Part shown: piece by piece, positions 8,672 to 18,800 of the stretch
Position numbering within the stretch: position 1 is the first letter of the stretch
How the letters are laid out: every line of letters starts with the position of its first letter
Notes under the pieces: generated by a model
What the model was told of the DNA's origin: nothing
The model's input: the letters and a program-made list of their open reading frames with translations, nothing else
Database searches by the model: none
Translations under genes and position numbers: made by a program
Assembly: GCF_024160105.1 (NCBI RefSeq)
Contig: NZ_JAMFTQ010000014.1
Span: 1 to 51,688 of the forward strand
Direction: 5' to 3'
Source of the DNA: Corynebacterium stercoris
Lineage (GTDB): Bacteria > Actinomycetota > Actinomycetes > Mycobacteriales > Mycobacteriaceae
DNA length: 51,688 nt

Positions 8672-8677
8672 GCTGCC

Positions 8678-8983
8678 ATGAGCGAGACCACCGGCGATTT
8701 CGAAATCCGCATGCCCTCCGGCACGGACGATCCGCTTTCCGACGCCGAGATTCAGCAGTACCGCAAAGAAATCGACCGCTTAGACCGCGTGATCCTGGAC
8801 GCCGTGAAGCGCCGCACCGAGATCTCGAAAGCCATCGGCAAGACCCGTATGGGCTCCGGCGGCACCAAGCTGGTGCACACCCGCGAGGTGGCGATTATCA
8901 ACCAGTTCCGCGACGAACTCGGCGAGGAGGGCCCAGGCCTGGCGCAGATCCTCCTGCGCCTCGGCCGCGGCAAGCTTGGGTAA
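8678..8983 (+). CDS. Chorismate mutase, AroQ type
   Basis: The 101-residue all-helical enzyme converts chorismate to prephenate for phenylalanine and tyrosine synthesis. The long first helix shows the typical YRKEIDRLDRVILDAVKRR pattern (residues 28-46) with the arginines and lysines that bind the substrate, followed by the IGKTR loop (53-57). It is the short actinobacterial AroQ-delta form, which in relatives is active only in complex with DAHP synthase. The ATG at 8678 fits the family N-terminus and the promoter. It is divergent from pcrA and 139 bases ahead of pgi. Confidence 0.9.
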   Translation: MSETTGDFEIRMPSGTDDPLSDAEIQQYRKEIDRLDRVILDAVKRRTEISKAIGKTRMGSGGTKLVHTREVAIINQFRDELGEEGPGLAQILLRLGRGKLG

Positions 8984-9122
8984 CTAGCTAGTCCTGCTCG
9001 AGGGAGTCGAGGACGACCTCGAACTCCAGCAGCTCGGCCTTCGCCGAACCGGCCGGCGAATTTTTGGATACCGTTGAAGCTACATAGCAGGCACACCACA
9101 CGTCACGGAGGACACTGCCACC

Positions 9123-10760
<1,638 letters not shown>

Positions 10761-10771
10761 AATTTTCGCCT

Positions 10772-12259
10772 ATGGGCGAGCAAGTTTCTGCGCAGTCGTA
10801 CACTCCCCGCCAGCGGACGGTCTACCGCCGTCAGCTGGAGGAGGAGTTGGAGGCCTTCGACCGCCACCTCCAGGAGGCGGAGTTCATCGACCACGGCACG
10901 ATCGGGCTCGAGCTGGAGCTCAATCTCGTGGACGACGCAATGCAGCCCCACGCCAACAACCAAGCCGTCCTGGCCGGCCTGAGCGACGAGTACCAGGCCG
11001 AGGTAGGCCAGTTCAATGTCGAGCTGAACCACCCGCCGCTGGACATCCACGGCGACGGCCTGCGCAAGCTCGAGGCGGGGCTGCAGGAGAGGCTTGACGA
11101 CGTGAAGAGAGCGGCCGCGGAGGCCGGATCCAGTGTCGCGATGGTTGGTACGTTGCCCACGCTGACCACGCAGTTCCTGGAGGATCCGAACTGGATGACT
11201 CCGGAGAACCGCTACGCGGGCCTGAACAAGTCCGTGATGGATTCCCGCGGCGAGTTGGTGCAGATGAGCCTGTGGAGGGAGGAGAACTACCACCACGACT
11301 TTGACAGCATCGCGCCCGAATCCGCCTGCACCTCGATGCAGCTGCACCTGCAGGTTGCACCCAACATGTTCGCCAACGCGTGGAATGCGTCCCAGGCCAT
11401 CGCGGGCGCCCAGGTGGCGCTGAGTGCGAACTCGCCGCTGTTTCTTGGCCACCGCCTGTGGCACGAGTCCCGCATCCCGGTGTTCAAGCAGGCGGTGGAC
11501 ACCCGCACCAAGGAGCTGATCAACCAGGGCGTGCGCCCGCGCGTGTGGTTCGGCGAGCGGTGGATCACCTCCGTCTTCGACCTGTTCGAGGAGAACGTGC
11601 GCTTCTTCTCCCCGCTGCTGCCGGAAGGCCGCGCGGAGGCCGGCAAGCCGGAGATGATGGGTGACAACCCGGGCCTGCACTATCTCAACCTGCAGAACGG
11701 CACGATTTGGCGTTGGAACCGCCCGATTTATGATCCCAACGGCAAGCTTTCCCACATCCGCGTGGAGAACCGCATCCTGCCGGCGGGACCGACGGTGAAG
11801 GACATTATCGCGGACGCGGCGTTCTACTACGGCTGCGTGAAGACGCTGGGCGAGCAGACCCGCCCCGTCTGGTCGCGTCTGAACTTCGAGGACGCGCAGG
11901 AGAACTTCCGCCAGGGTGCCCGCCACGGCCTGACCGCGAACCTGACCTGGCCCACCCTGGGCTCCATCCCCGTCACCGAGCTGGTGGGCGAGCACCTGCT
12001 GCCCATTGCCGACGACGGCTTGCGTACCCTCGGTGTCTCACCGGAGTACCGCGAGGAGTACCTCGGCATCATCGAAGGCCGCGTGCGCACCCGCCAGAAT
12101 GGCGCAATGTGGCAGCTGGATGCCCTGAACCGGGTAGCGCCGATGTCCAAGGTGAACTCGAAGGAGCGTCGGGAAGCACTTGCCCGCGTGACCCGGCAGT
12201 ACCTGAAGAATCAGGACTCCGGCGCGCCGGTGCACACTTGGTCGCTGGAGGTTGAGTAG
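10772..12259 (+). CDS. GCS2-family carboxylate-amine ligase (glutamate-cysteine ligase-like)
   Basis: The 495-residue protein belongs to the glutamate-cysteine ligase family 2 fold, seen in the N-terminal GLELELNLVD (45-54), a central Glu/Asp-rich metal and ATP-binding core, and a HIRVENRILPAGPT segment. The family joins glutamate to cysteine or another amine with ATP. Corynebacteria use mycothiol rather than glutathione, so the true substrate is uncertain. It lies 11 bases after pgi but has its own leaderless promoter: TAAAAT at 10758-10763 overlaps the pgi stop and ends eight bases before the ATG. No Shine-Dalgarno is visible. Confidence 0.8.
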   Translation: MGEQVSAQSYTPRQRTVYRRQLEEELEAFDRHLQEAEFIDHGTIGLELELNLVDDAMQPHANNQAVLAGLSDEYQAEVGQFNVELNHPPLDIHGDGLRKLEAGLQERLDDVKRAAAEAGSSVAMVGTLPTLTTQFLEDPNWMTPENRYAGLNKSVMDSRGELVQMSLWREENYHHDFDSIAPESACTSMQLHLQVAPNMFANAWNASQAIAGAQVALSANSPLFLGHRLWHESRIPVFKQAVDTRTKELINQGVRPRVWFGERWITSVFDLFEENVRFFSPLLPEGRAEAGKPEMMGDNPGLHYLNLQNGTIWRWNRPIYDPNGKLSHIRVENRILPAGPTVKDIIADAAFYYGCVKTLGEQTRPVWSRLNFEDAQENFRQGARHGLTANLTWPTLGSIPVTELVGEHLLPIADDGLRTLGVSPEYREEYLGIIEGRVRTRQNGAMWQLDALNRVAPMSKVNSKERREALARVTRQYLKNQDSGAPVHTWSLEVE

Positions 12260-12275
12260 GGCACAATAGCCGGTT

Positions 12276-12899
12276 GTGCAAGGGATTATTGACTGGATTG
12301 TAAGCCTCATGGAGCTGCTCGGCGCCCCCGGCGTCGGCATCGCCATCCTGCTGGAGAACCTCTTTCCCCCGATCCCGTCCGAAGTGGTGCTGCCGCTGGC
12401 CGGCTTTACCGTCGCCCAGGGCTCGCTGAACTGGCTGGCCGTCTTCATCTGGTCTGTCGCCGGCTCCGTGATCGGCGCGTACATCCTCTACGGCGTGGGC
12501 GCGTGGCTGGGGCTTGAGCGGCTACGCAAGATCGCCGACTGGATGTGGCTAGTCAAGTCATCCGACGTGGACGCTGCCATGAATTTCTTCAACAAGTACG
12601 GCAAGCCCAGCATTTTCTTCGGCCGCCTCATCCCGGGCGTGCGCTCCTTGATCTCCATCCCTGCCGGCCTGGACCGGATGAACCTGATCACCTTCGGCCT
12701 GTGGACCACGCTGGGCTCCGGCATCTGGAACGCCATCCTGATCTACCTGGGTTACTTGCTCGGCGATAACTGGGAGGCCGCCACCGGTTACGTGGACACG
12801 TATTCCAACGTGATCTACGTGATCCTCGGGCTGATCATCCTCGGCTTCCTGGTGTTCTTCATCCGCCGCGCGGTGAAGGAGCGGGGCGCGAAGGCGTAG
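12276..12899 (+). CDS. DedA family membrane protein
   Basis: The 207-residue protein carries the DedA/SNARE-associated domain: ENLFPPIPSEVVLPLAG near the N-terminus, the FGRLIPGVRSLISIPAG core motif with its conserved Arg and Pro residues, and a C-terminal hydrophobic helix followed by RRAVKERG. DedA proteins are inner-membrane proteins linked to lipid flipping (undecaprenyl phosphate in some members) and proton-motive-force balance. The start is GTG with CACAAT at 12262-12267, eight bases upstream, so it is probably leaderless although only 16 bases separate it from the previous gene. Confidence 0.88.
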   Translation: MQGIIDWIVSLMELLGAPGVGIAILLENLFPPIPSEVVLPLAGFTVAQGSLNWLAVFIWSVAGSVIGAYILYGVGAWLGLERLRKIADWMWLVKSSDVDAAMNFFNKYGKPSIFFGRLIPGVRSLISIPAGLDRMNLITFGLWTTLGSGIWNAILIYLGYLLGDNWEAATGYVDTYSNVIYVILGLIILGFLVFFIRRAVKERGAKA

Positions 12900-12932
12900 G
12901 CGCGTTATATTACTTCTCGGTACACTCGTCGC

Positions 12933-13169
12933 ATGGCTAGAAACACTTCTGTCACGCTTGGTGACCACTACAGTAACTTCGTCGCAGACCAGGTAGCGAG
13001 TGGCAAGTTCGAGACCTCCAGCGAAGTGCTCCGAGCTGGGTTACGGCTACTCGAAGAACGCACGGAGAAGATTGCCGCCCTCAACTCTGCTCTTGAAGCG
13101 GGGGAGCAAAGCGGGTTTCACGAATTCAATGTGGACGAGTTCCTGGCCCGTGCGAGGCGGGCGCGGTGA
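12933..13169 (+). CDS. ParD-type antitoxin
   Basis: This 78-residue protein starts with a ribbon-helix-helix DNA-binding domain (NTSVTLGDHYSNFV, then helices ending in SEVLRAGLRLLEER) and has a C-terminal tail (about 50-78) of the kind that wraps ParE. Its last base pairs overlap the toxin start in a GTGA, so the two are co-translated. It would repress its own operon and neutralise the toxin. The promoter TACACT at 12921-12926 lies six bases before the ATG. It is related to the orphan ParD at 47412-47642, sharing NTSV.LG, SEVLR.GLRL.EER and spacing. Confidence 0.88.
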   Translation: MARNTSVTLGDHYSNFVADQVASGKFETSSEVLRAGLRLLEERTEKIAALNSALEAGEQSGFHEFNVDEFLARARRAR

Positions 13170-13453
13170 CCGTCTGGACCAGCGAACTTGCCAATGCCGA
13201 TCTGTTGGATATCTGGGAGTACACCTCGGAAACCTGGGGTGTCATGCAGGCTGACGCCTACATTCGCGCCATTAGCGAGCGTTTTGTTCAGCTCGACGCA
13301 TTCCCCGCCGCAGGCCGCTCGGTAGAGGAGATCCGAGCTGGATACAGAAGAATTAAGTACGCTAGCCACGTTATTTACTACCGACCCGTGCCGGACGGAG
13401 TGCAGATTGTAAGGATTCTGCACGAACGCATGGATCCTTATTTGCACCTCTAG
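13166..13453 (+). CDS. ParE/RelE-superfamily toxin
   Basis: The 95-residue protein begins at a GTG overlapping the antitoxin stop. It shows the ParE pattern: an N-terminal ADLLDIWEYT helix, FPAAGRSVEEI, then RRIKYASHVIYYRPVPDGVQIVRILHERMD, the central beta sheet with conserved Arg, Tyr and the ILHERMD end. ParE toxins act on DNA gyrase; some relatives cut mRNA, and sequence alone cannot separate these. The gene is full length with no interruption. Its stop overlaps that of the convergent nei gene in a CTAG. Confidence 0.88.
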   Translation: MTVWTSELANADLLDIWEYTSETWGVMQADAYIRAISERFVQLDAFPAAGRSVEEIRAGYRRIKYASHVIYYRPVPDGVQIVRILHERMDPYLHL

Positions 13454-14271
13454 CCCTCTTCCACAGGCTCCGGCTGACACTTCGGGCACCACCAGATCAC
13501 CCGCTCCAAGTCCCCCTCCCCGCCCAAGAAACCTTTCCTAATCAGCGTGGTGCAGCGCCGGCACGGCTTGTTGTTCCGCCCGAACACGTAGCTGGTCTCC
13601 CCCGCGCGCTTAACGCCGGTGCTCACCCGCACAGGCTCGTCCTTGTTCGCCCACATCAGGCGCCGCGCAAGGAGCAGGAGCTTATCGACGTCCGAGTTCT
13701 TCACCTTTTCCCTCGGATGCACGCCACCCAGGAAACAGATCTCCGCGCGGTACTCGTTGCCGATGCCGGCTAAGCGGTACTGGTCGAGCAACGCCCTGCC
13801 AATCTCCCGCTCCGGGTCTTCGAGGATGCGTCGCTTCGCCTCCTCGAAATCGAAGTCTTCCGCCAGCAGGTCAGGACCAAGGTAGCCCATCCGCTCGTCG
13901 AACTCGCGGGCCGGGAACACCTCGACGAGGCCGAGCTCGTGCCCCACCAGCTCGATGTCCGCCTTGGGTTTGTCGGCGAGCCTTAAGACCACCCGCGCCG
14001 TGTAGCCGGGCTTCCGCCAACGCGCGCCCGCACGGTGCATCGCCCACGTCCCCTCCATCTTCAGGTGCGTGTGCAGCACCTGCGGCTCGTGCCCGTCCGC
14101 CGCGAACAGCATGAACAGGTGCTTGCCGTACGGCCACACTTCCTCGCACACCATGCCGGTGAAATCCACCGTGGCATAGCGCGGCACGCGCAGCGACGTG
14201 TGCGTGACCTCCCGTCCCGCCATGAATTGCAGACGCTTGGACAGCTGGTAAACCGAATCGCCTTCAGGCAT
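13450..14271 (-). CDS. Fpg/Nei family DNA glycosylase / AP lyase (Nei2-like)
   Basis: The 273-residue base excision repair enzyme begins MPEGD, where Pro2 (after Met removal) and Glu3 form the catalytic site. YGKHL near residue 50 supplies the conserved Lys. The H2TH region includes QYRLAGIGNEYRAEICF, and a C-terminal zinc finger has CRRC and CPKC. It removes oxidised pyrimidines or related lesions. In mycobacteria nei lies next to lhr, as Rv3297 and Rv3296. Here the two still share the strand but about 1.6 kb of accessory genes separates them. Confidence 0.93.
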   Translation of the reverse strand: MPEGDSVYQLSKRLQFMAGREVTHTSLRVPRYATVDFTGMVCEEVWPYGKHLFMLFAADGHEPQVLHTHLKMEGTWAMHRAGARWRKPGYTARVVLRLADKPKADIELVGHELGLVEVFPAREFDERMGYLGPDLLAEDFDFEEAKRRILEDPEREIGRALLDQYRLAGIGNEYRAEICFLGGVHPREKVKNSDVDKLLLLARRLMWANKDEPVRVSTGVKRAGETSYVFGRNNKPCRRCTTLIRKGFLGGEGDLERVIWWCPKCQPEPVEEG

Positions 14272-14297
14272 GGGTGGGAGTGTACTTGCACGTCGAC

Positions 14298-14529
14298 GTG
14301 GCCACGATATCGATCCTCCCGGTAAGTTGAAGGCGTGAAACGGAGACTAGCCGCGCAGGCCAAACGCAACGGCCGCTCCATGGAGGCGGAGGCTCGCCAT
14401 CTCCTCGACGATGGGACAAAACCGCCCAACCTCGGCCTCGCCCTCTACGAAGCAAGCCGCGATATCGGCGGAGTGCACCTGCAGATTCCTCCGCGAGAGG
14501 GACGAGCTCGAGCGGCGGATCTCTCGTGA
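14298..14529 (+). pseudogene. FitA/VapB-type antitoxin, frameshifted
   Basis: From GTG 14298 the frame reads VATISI, the usual first beta strand of a FitA-like ribbon-helix-helix antitoxin. It then hits a stop. From 14335 another frame continues with VKRRLAAQAKRNGRSMEAEA, the helices of the same domain, and ends in PIPPREGRARAADLS, a typical FitA tail. The gap between the two parts is 19 bases, one more than the 18 needed for the canonical six residues, so a single-base insertion explains the break. A GTG at 14335 with TAAGTT upstream might start a 64-residue product, but it would lack the DNA-contacting strand. Confidence 0.65.
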
Positions 14530-14564
14530 TCCTCCTCGACACCGTGGACCCGTGGGAAAGTTAG
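14526..14564 (+). pseudogene. Stub of a FitB/VapC PIN-domain toxin
   Basis: A GTG overlapping the antitoxin stop (GTGA) begins VILLDT, the standard first strand of a PIN toxin with the first catalytic Asp. The frame ends after 12 codons and the remaining 120 or so residues of the toxin are absent. The overlap is the usual layout of an intact fitAB operon. The DUF488 gene starts 44 bases further on, so a deletion has joined the stub to it. Confidence 0.6.
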
Positions 14565-14607
14565 CACCGGGAACCTCCCGGGTTGTCACGCGAGTACCGT
14601 AACCCGC

Positions 14608-15147
14608 ATGCGTATCTTCACGGTCGGCCACTCAAACCTCGAGCTCGACGAGTTCGTCCGGATGCTCGAGGCTGCGGGAGTGCAATCGGTCATCGACGTG
14701 CGCAAACTCACCGGCTCGAAGAAGTACCCCTGGTTCAACGACGACTCTCTCGCTGAGAACCTGCCAGAGCACGGCATCACGTACGGCAAAAGCGCGGGCC
14801 TGGCGGGTCGGCGAAATGTGTCCAAGACCGTGCCCTTCGAGGTCAACGCCAACTGGCAAAACCGCAGCTTCCACAACTATGCCGACCACGCTCTTGGACA
14901 GGAGTTCGCCGACGCGCTGGCCGAACTGCGCCGTCACGCCGCTGAAACCCCCACAGCGATCATGTGCTCCGAGGCAGTGTGGTGGCGCTGCCACCGCCGC
15001 ATCATCGCTGACCACCTCCTCGCCCACGAAGACGACGTCAAGCACATCATGGGGTTGCGGGCCGATGGTGCGACGATAAGTGAAGCAAAGCTTAACGACG
15101 GCGCCGTGATCGGCGACGACCTCCTCGTGCGCTACCCAGCACAGTGA
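14608..15147 (+). CDS. DUF488 family protein
   Basis: The 179-residue protein begins with the family signature RIFTVGHSN followed by FVRMLEAAGVQSVIDVRK. It contains the conserved Cys/Trp/His block CSEAVWWRCHRRIIADHL (about 119-136). DUF488 proteins are small, probably enzymatic and often found near DNA repair or accessory genes; the reaction is not established. TACCGT at 14595-14600, seven bases before the ATG, and no Shine-Dalgarno, suggests a leaderless transcript. It belongs to the accessory patch between nei and lhr. Confidence 0.85.
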   Translation: MRIFTVGHSNLELDEFVRMLEAAGVQSVIDVRKLTGSKKYPWFNDDSLAENLPEHGITYGKSAGLAGRRNVSKTVPFEVNANWQNRSFHNYADHALGQEFADALAELRRHAAETPTAIMCSEAVWWRCHRRIIADHLLAHEDDVKHIMGLRADGATISEAKLNDGAVIGDDLLVRYPAQ

Positions 15148-15198
15148 GTCGAGGCTCACCGTGGGAAAGCCTTTGCCGCTCGCTCACCTGATCGGTTG

Positions 15199-15426
15199 TT
15201 AGCGATTCACGTCGAAGCGTCTCGCCACTCCGTCCTCGATGAGCTCAAGGACCTCCCCGATATTGACCATCTCCGTCCTTGGGCCGCGGCCTGAGAATGT
15301 ATGTAACTTGAATTCGCGACGCTCCCGCTCTTCGATCGCATCGAGCATATCGAGGACTTGAGCAATGTTAGTTATATCGACCTTCGGTTCGTAGTCGAAT
15401 TCAGGAAGCTCGAAGCGGGGATTCAT
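15199..15426 (-). CDS. Small acidic protein of unknown function with an internal repeat
   Basis: I do not recognise this 75-residue protein. It holds two similar segments, NIAQVLDMLDAIEERERREF (residues 20-39) and NIGEVLELIEDGVARRF (about 55-71), both predicted amphipathic helices. That suggests a tandem helix-hairpin or partner-binding role. The ATG at 15426 has TACGCT seven bases upstream, fitting a leaderless promoter. It points toward the convergent DUF488 gene and sits in the accessory patch, so an antitoxin or small regulator is possible, but nothing proves it. Confidence 0.5.
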   Translation of the reverse strand: MNPRFELPEFDYEPKVDITNIAQVLDMLDAIEERERREFKLHTFSGRGPRTEMVNIGEVLELIEDGVARRFDVNR

Positions 15427-15587
15427 GGCTCATAGCGTAGGTCATGGATCGGGATACCAGTCGTACATCAAACCCAGTACCCGCAATACCAGCACAAATC
15501 TCCTAACCAATCCGCTACGAACCAGGATTCGCCGCAACCCCCTTGAACTGCACCTCAGTGCTGGCGTGGGTACGCAAAAGACCCTGT

Positions 15588-15853
15588 TCACGGCCCGAGT
15601 AGCGACACCGGTACGACGTTAATCCCGTCCGCCCAGTGTACGCGGACCCGCCCCCAGTCACCACCAGCAGCACCGGGTCAACCTCTAGCTGGCTGGCAAA
15701 GCGCGTGAGCGTCTCCGCCGCCGCGTCGACTACGTGCGGGTATTGGCCAAGTTTCGGGGCAGCATTCGGAAACAGGTGTAACTCTACTCGAAAAGTTGGA
15801 GCTACCTGAACCAATGCTGGCATGGCGGTGATGAGAAACCAGGCACGTCCCAA
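15588..15853 (-). pseudogene. Frameshifted remnant downstream of lhr, family unknown
   Basis: From 15853 one frame reads a plausible protein (HVVDAAAETLTRFASQLEVD then PVLLVVTGGG). At a G-rich run near 15655 the sense seems to move to another frame, which continues RVRVHWADGINVVPVSLLGP and stops at 15588. The joined product would be near 85 residues. The VVTGGG and VVPVSLLG strands vaguely recall the end of a nuclease-related (NERD) domain, a guess only. It begins 12 bases after lhr. The remaining 15427-15587 shows no gene. Confidence 0.3.
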
Positions 15854-15864
15854 CCATCCCCCGG

Positions 15865-18800
15865 TTAGTCGTCGAAGCTGAGCACCTCATCCTCGTTTGC
15901 AGCTGGCAACCGGGGATCTAGCTCCCCCATTTCCTCCAACGCCTCGGCCACACTCCTGCCCCGCCGCTTCGGTGCCGCATGCACCTTCCCGCCGATGCGC
16001 GCGCCCTTGTGGGTCACCGTCGCCCCGTACTCGCGCAGGCTGAACGCCGCTCCCCCATTAAGCTTTTCCACGCTCAATGGAGACATGCGGCCACGCCTCA
16101 CGGCGTCGTCAAGCGCGTGCACCACCAGCGGCAGCGGGTCGCCCACCCCGTCGGGGAAGTGGTCGAAGAACGTGGTCATGGTCTTGCCGCCGCGGGTGAT
16201 GTGCGCGGCCAAAAGGCCGTCGATCAGCACCACCATCGCACCCGCGGAGCGGGTCGGGCCCTGTTCCGCCCATGGCAGTGCGGCACCGTACGGGTTCGCG
16301 GGATCCGTCGCCGCCAGCACGTGTACCAACGGCTCCCGCGCACCCGACGGCCAGCCCACAATATCGTCGGAATCTTGATAGCCACGCAGCCTATCGATGG
16401 TTGCAGGCGTGGAAAACTGGGACGCGCCGAGGCCCTCAATGAGGTAGCCGCGCATGGCCTTCCCGCTTTCCTCGAAGCCGGACAGCGTCTTATACGCCAG
16501 CGCGAACCCGCCCAGCACGTCCTCGGCGACGATGCTGCCGCGCGTGACCACACCGTAGCGGTCCAGCCACGCTTCACCGAACGCGAGCGAGCGCCGCGTG
16601 GCATCCGCATCCGGCGCAGGCGTCGCCGCCCAGCGCCCGGCCATGTCCGGCGGGGTGAGGTTGGCAAAGGAGGTGCGTCCCGAGCGCACCCTGCTTCGCG
16701 ACGGCCGCCGCTTCGCCCTGTGCGCCACCTTCCCGCCCGCAAGCCTTGCGCGGATCGGGGCGAAGGAGTCGGGTGCTAAGAACCCGGCCTCCACAAGGTC
16801 CCACATGGCTTCGCGCAGCTCCTCCGTCGTGGCGCTCTGCACGCCGCCAACGGCTGCCAACAGGTCCGTGAACAGGTACCCGCCGCCGCGGCCGATCGTG
16901 TCCAAAACCTGCTGCTGGGTCAGGCTCAACACCGGCGGGTCCACCTGCGGCATGAGCTGGGCGGCGTAATCGGTGGGCAGCAACATGATCCACGGGTCGC
17001 GCGCGCCCGCCTTCCCCGCGCCGACGATGGCAATTTCGCCGCCGGAGGTCAGCTCATCCAGCATCTCCGGCTGGTAGTCACCCACCCGGGAGGGCAAGAT
17101 GTGGGACTCCCACGCGCTGGCCGGCAACCGCACACCGGCGAGCTGCTCCAGCACGGAATACACGCCGTCGGCACCGCGCAGCGCGGGCGTGACCCCGGCC
17201 GGGGCGACGTTCGCCCACGCGGGCATGAAGCGGCCGAACGCCGACTGGGAAACCGGTCGCGCCTGCGCCCGCGCCGCCGCCAGTGATCGCGTGCGGATGG
17301 TGCGCAGCACCTCGGCGGCGACGTACTCCTGCTCATCGATGCCCTGGCGAAAACGACCCTCAACAACCTTGTCATTATCTATAAAGGGTTGCAGCGCGGA
17401 ATAGGCGGCGCCCACCGCAAGGCCGAACGCGTCCGCCAAGTCGCGCAGCGTGAACGGCCCGCGGGTGCGTACCCACCGGCCCACCAGCTGGGCCAGTGCG
17501 TCCGGGATGGTAGCCACCTGCGCCGGCACGCCGGGCGGGACGGGTACGCCCAGCGCGTCGCGGAGGAGCGCCGCGTCCAGGGTTTGCGCGACGTGCTCGC
17601 GCCCGCCGATGCGCACCCGCATCACGCGCGCGGGCCCCAGGGTCTGTTCCAGCGTGTTTAACGGTACGGAGGTGTACTCGGACAATTCGTCGACAGGCAC
17701 GGGCCCCACGATGCGCAACGTGTCCGCGAACTGCTCCGAGGTTTCGGCGCGGCCGACGCGGCGCAGGTTGCGGTCCACTTCGGCGATAATGTCGGCGTCG
17801 AGAAGCTCTCTGAGCTCCACCGTGCCCAGGAGCTTGGCCAAAAGCGAAGGGTCCAGCGCGAGCGCCGCGGCGCGTTTCTCCGCAAGGGGCGTGTCGCCCT
17901 CGTACATGAACGCGCCGGTGTAGTTGAACAGCAGGCTGGACGCGAAGGGGCTGGGCGTGTCCGTAGTCACCTCGGCCACGCGGATGCGCCGCGTGTTCAG
18001 TTGCCGCATCACGTCCTGCAGCGCCGGCAGGTCGTAGACATCCTGGAGGCATTCGCGCACCGTCTCCAAGATGATGGGGAAGGACGGGTAGTTGCGGGCG
18101 ACGTCGAGAAGCTGCTCAGCACGCTGCCGCTGCTGCCACAAGGGGGCGCGCTTGCCGGGGTTCTTGCGTGGGAGCAGGAGCGCACGCGCGGCGCACTCGC
18201 GGAAGCGGGAGGCGAAGAGGGCGGAGTTGCCCACCTGCTCGGTGACGATGTCCGCGATTTCGTCTGCGTCGAATTGGAAGAGCGAGCCGTCCGGCTCCTT
18301 CTCCCCCTGCGGGAGGCGCAGGACGATGCCGTCGTCGCCGGCCACAGCCTGGGCGTCCATGCCGGTTTCTTGCGCCACGCGCCACCCGGTGGCCAGGGCC
18401 CACGCGGCGTTGACGCCTTTGCCGAACGGGGTGTGCAGCACCACGCGCCAATCCCCCAACTCGTCGGTGAAGCGCTCGAGCACCAGCGTCGTGTCGTCCG
18501 GCAGGATGCCAGTGGCCTCCTCCTGCTCCGCGAGGTACTGCACAAGGTTGTTGCGGGCTTTCTCATCCAGCGAGGGGTCGATGCCCTCGCCGCTTTTCGC
18601 TTCCCGACGAAACGCGCCCAGCGCCTTGCCCAGCTCGTACGGGCGGCCCAGGCTGTCACCAGTCCAGAACGGCAAGCGGCCCGTGTGGCCAGGAGCCGGC
18701 GAGACCTGCACCTGGTCGCGCGTGATGTTCTCGATGCGCCAGCTGGATGCGCCGAGGGTGAACACGTCACCGACGCGGGACTCGTACACCATCTCCTCGT

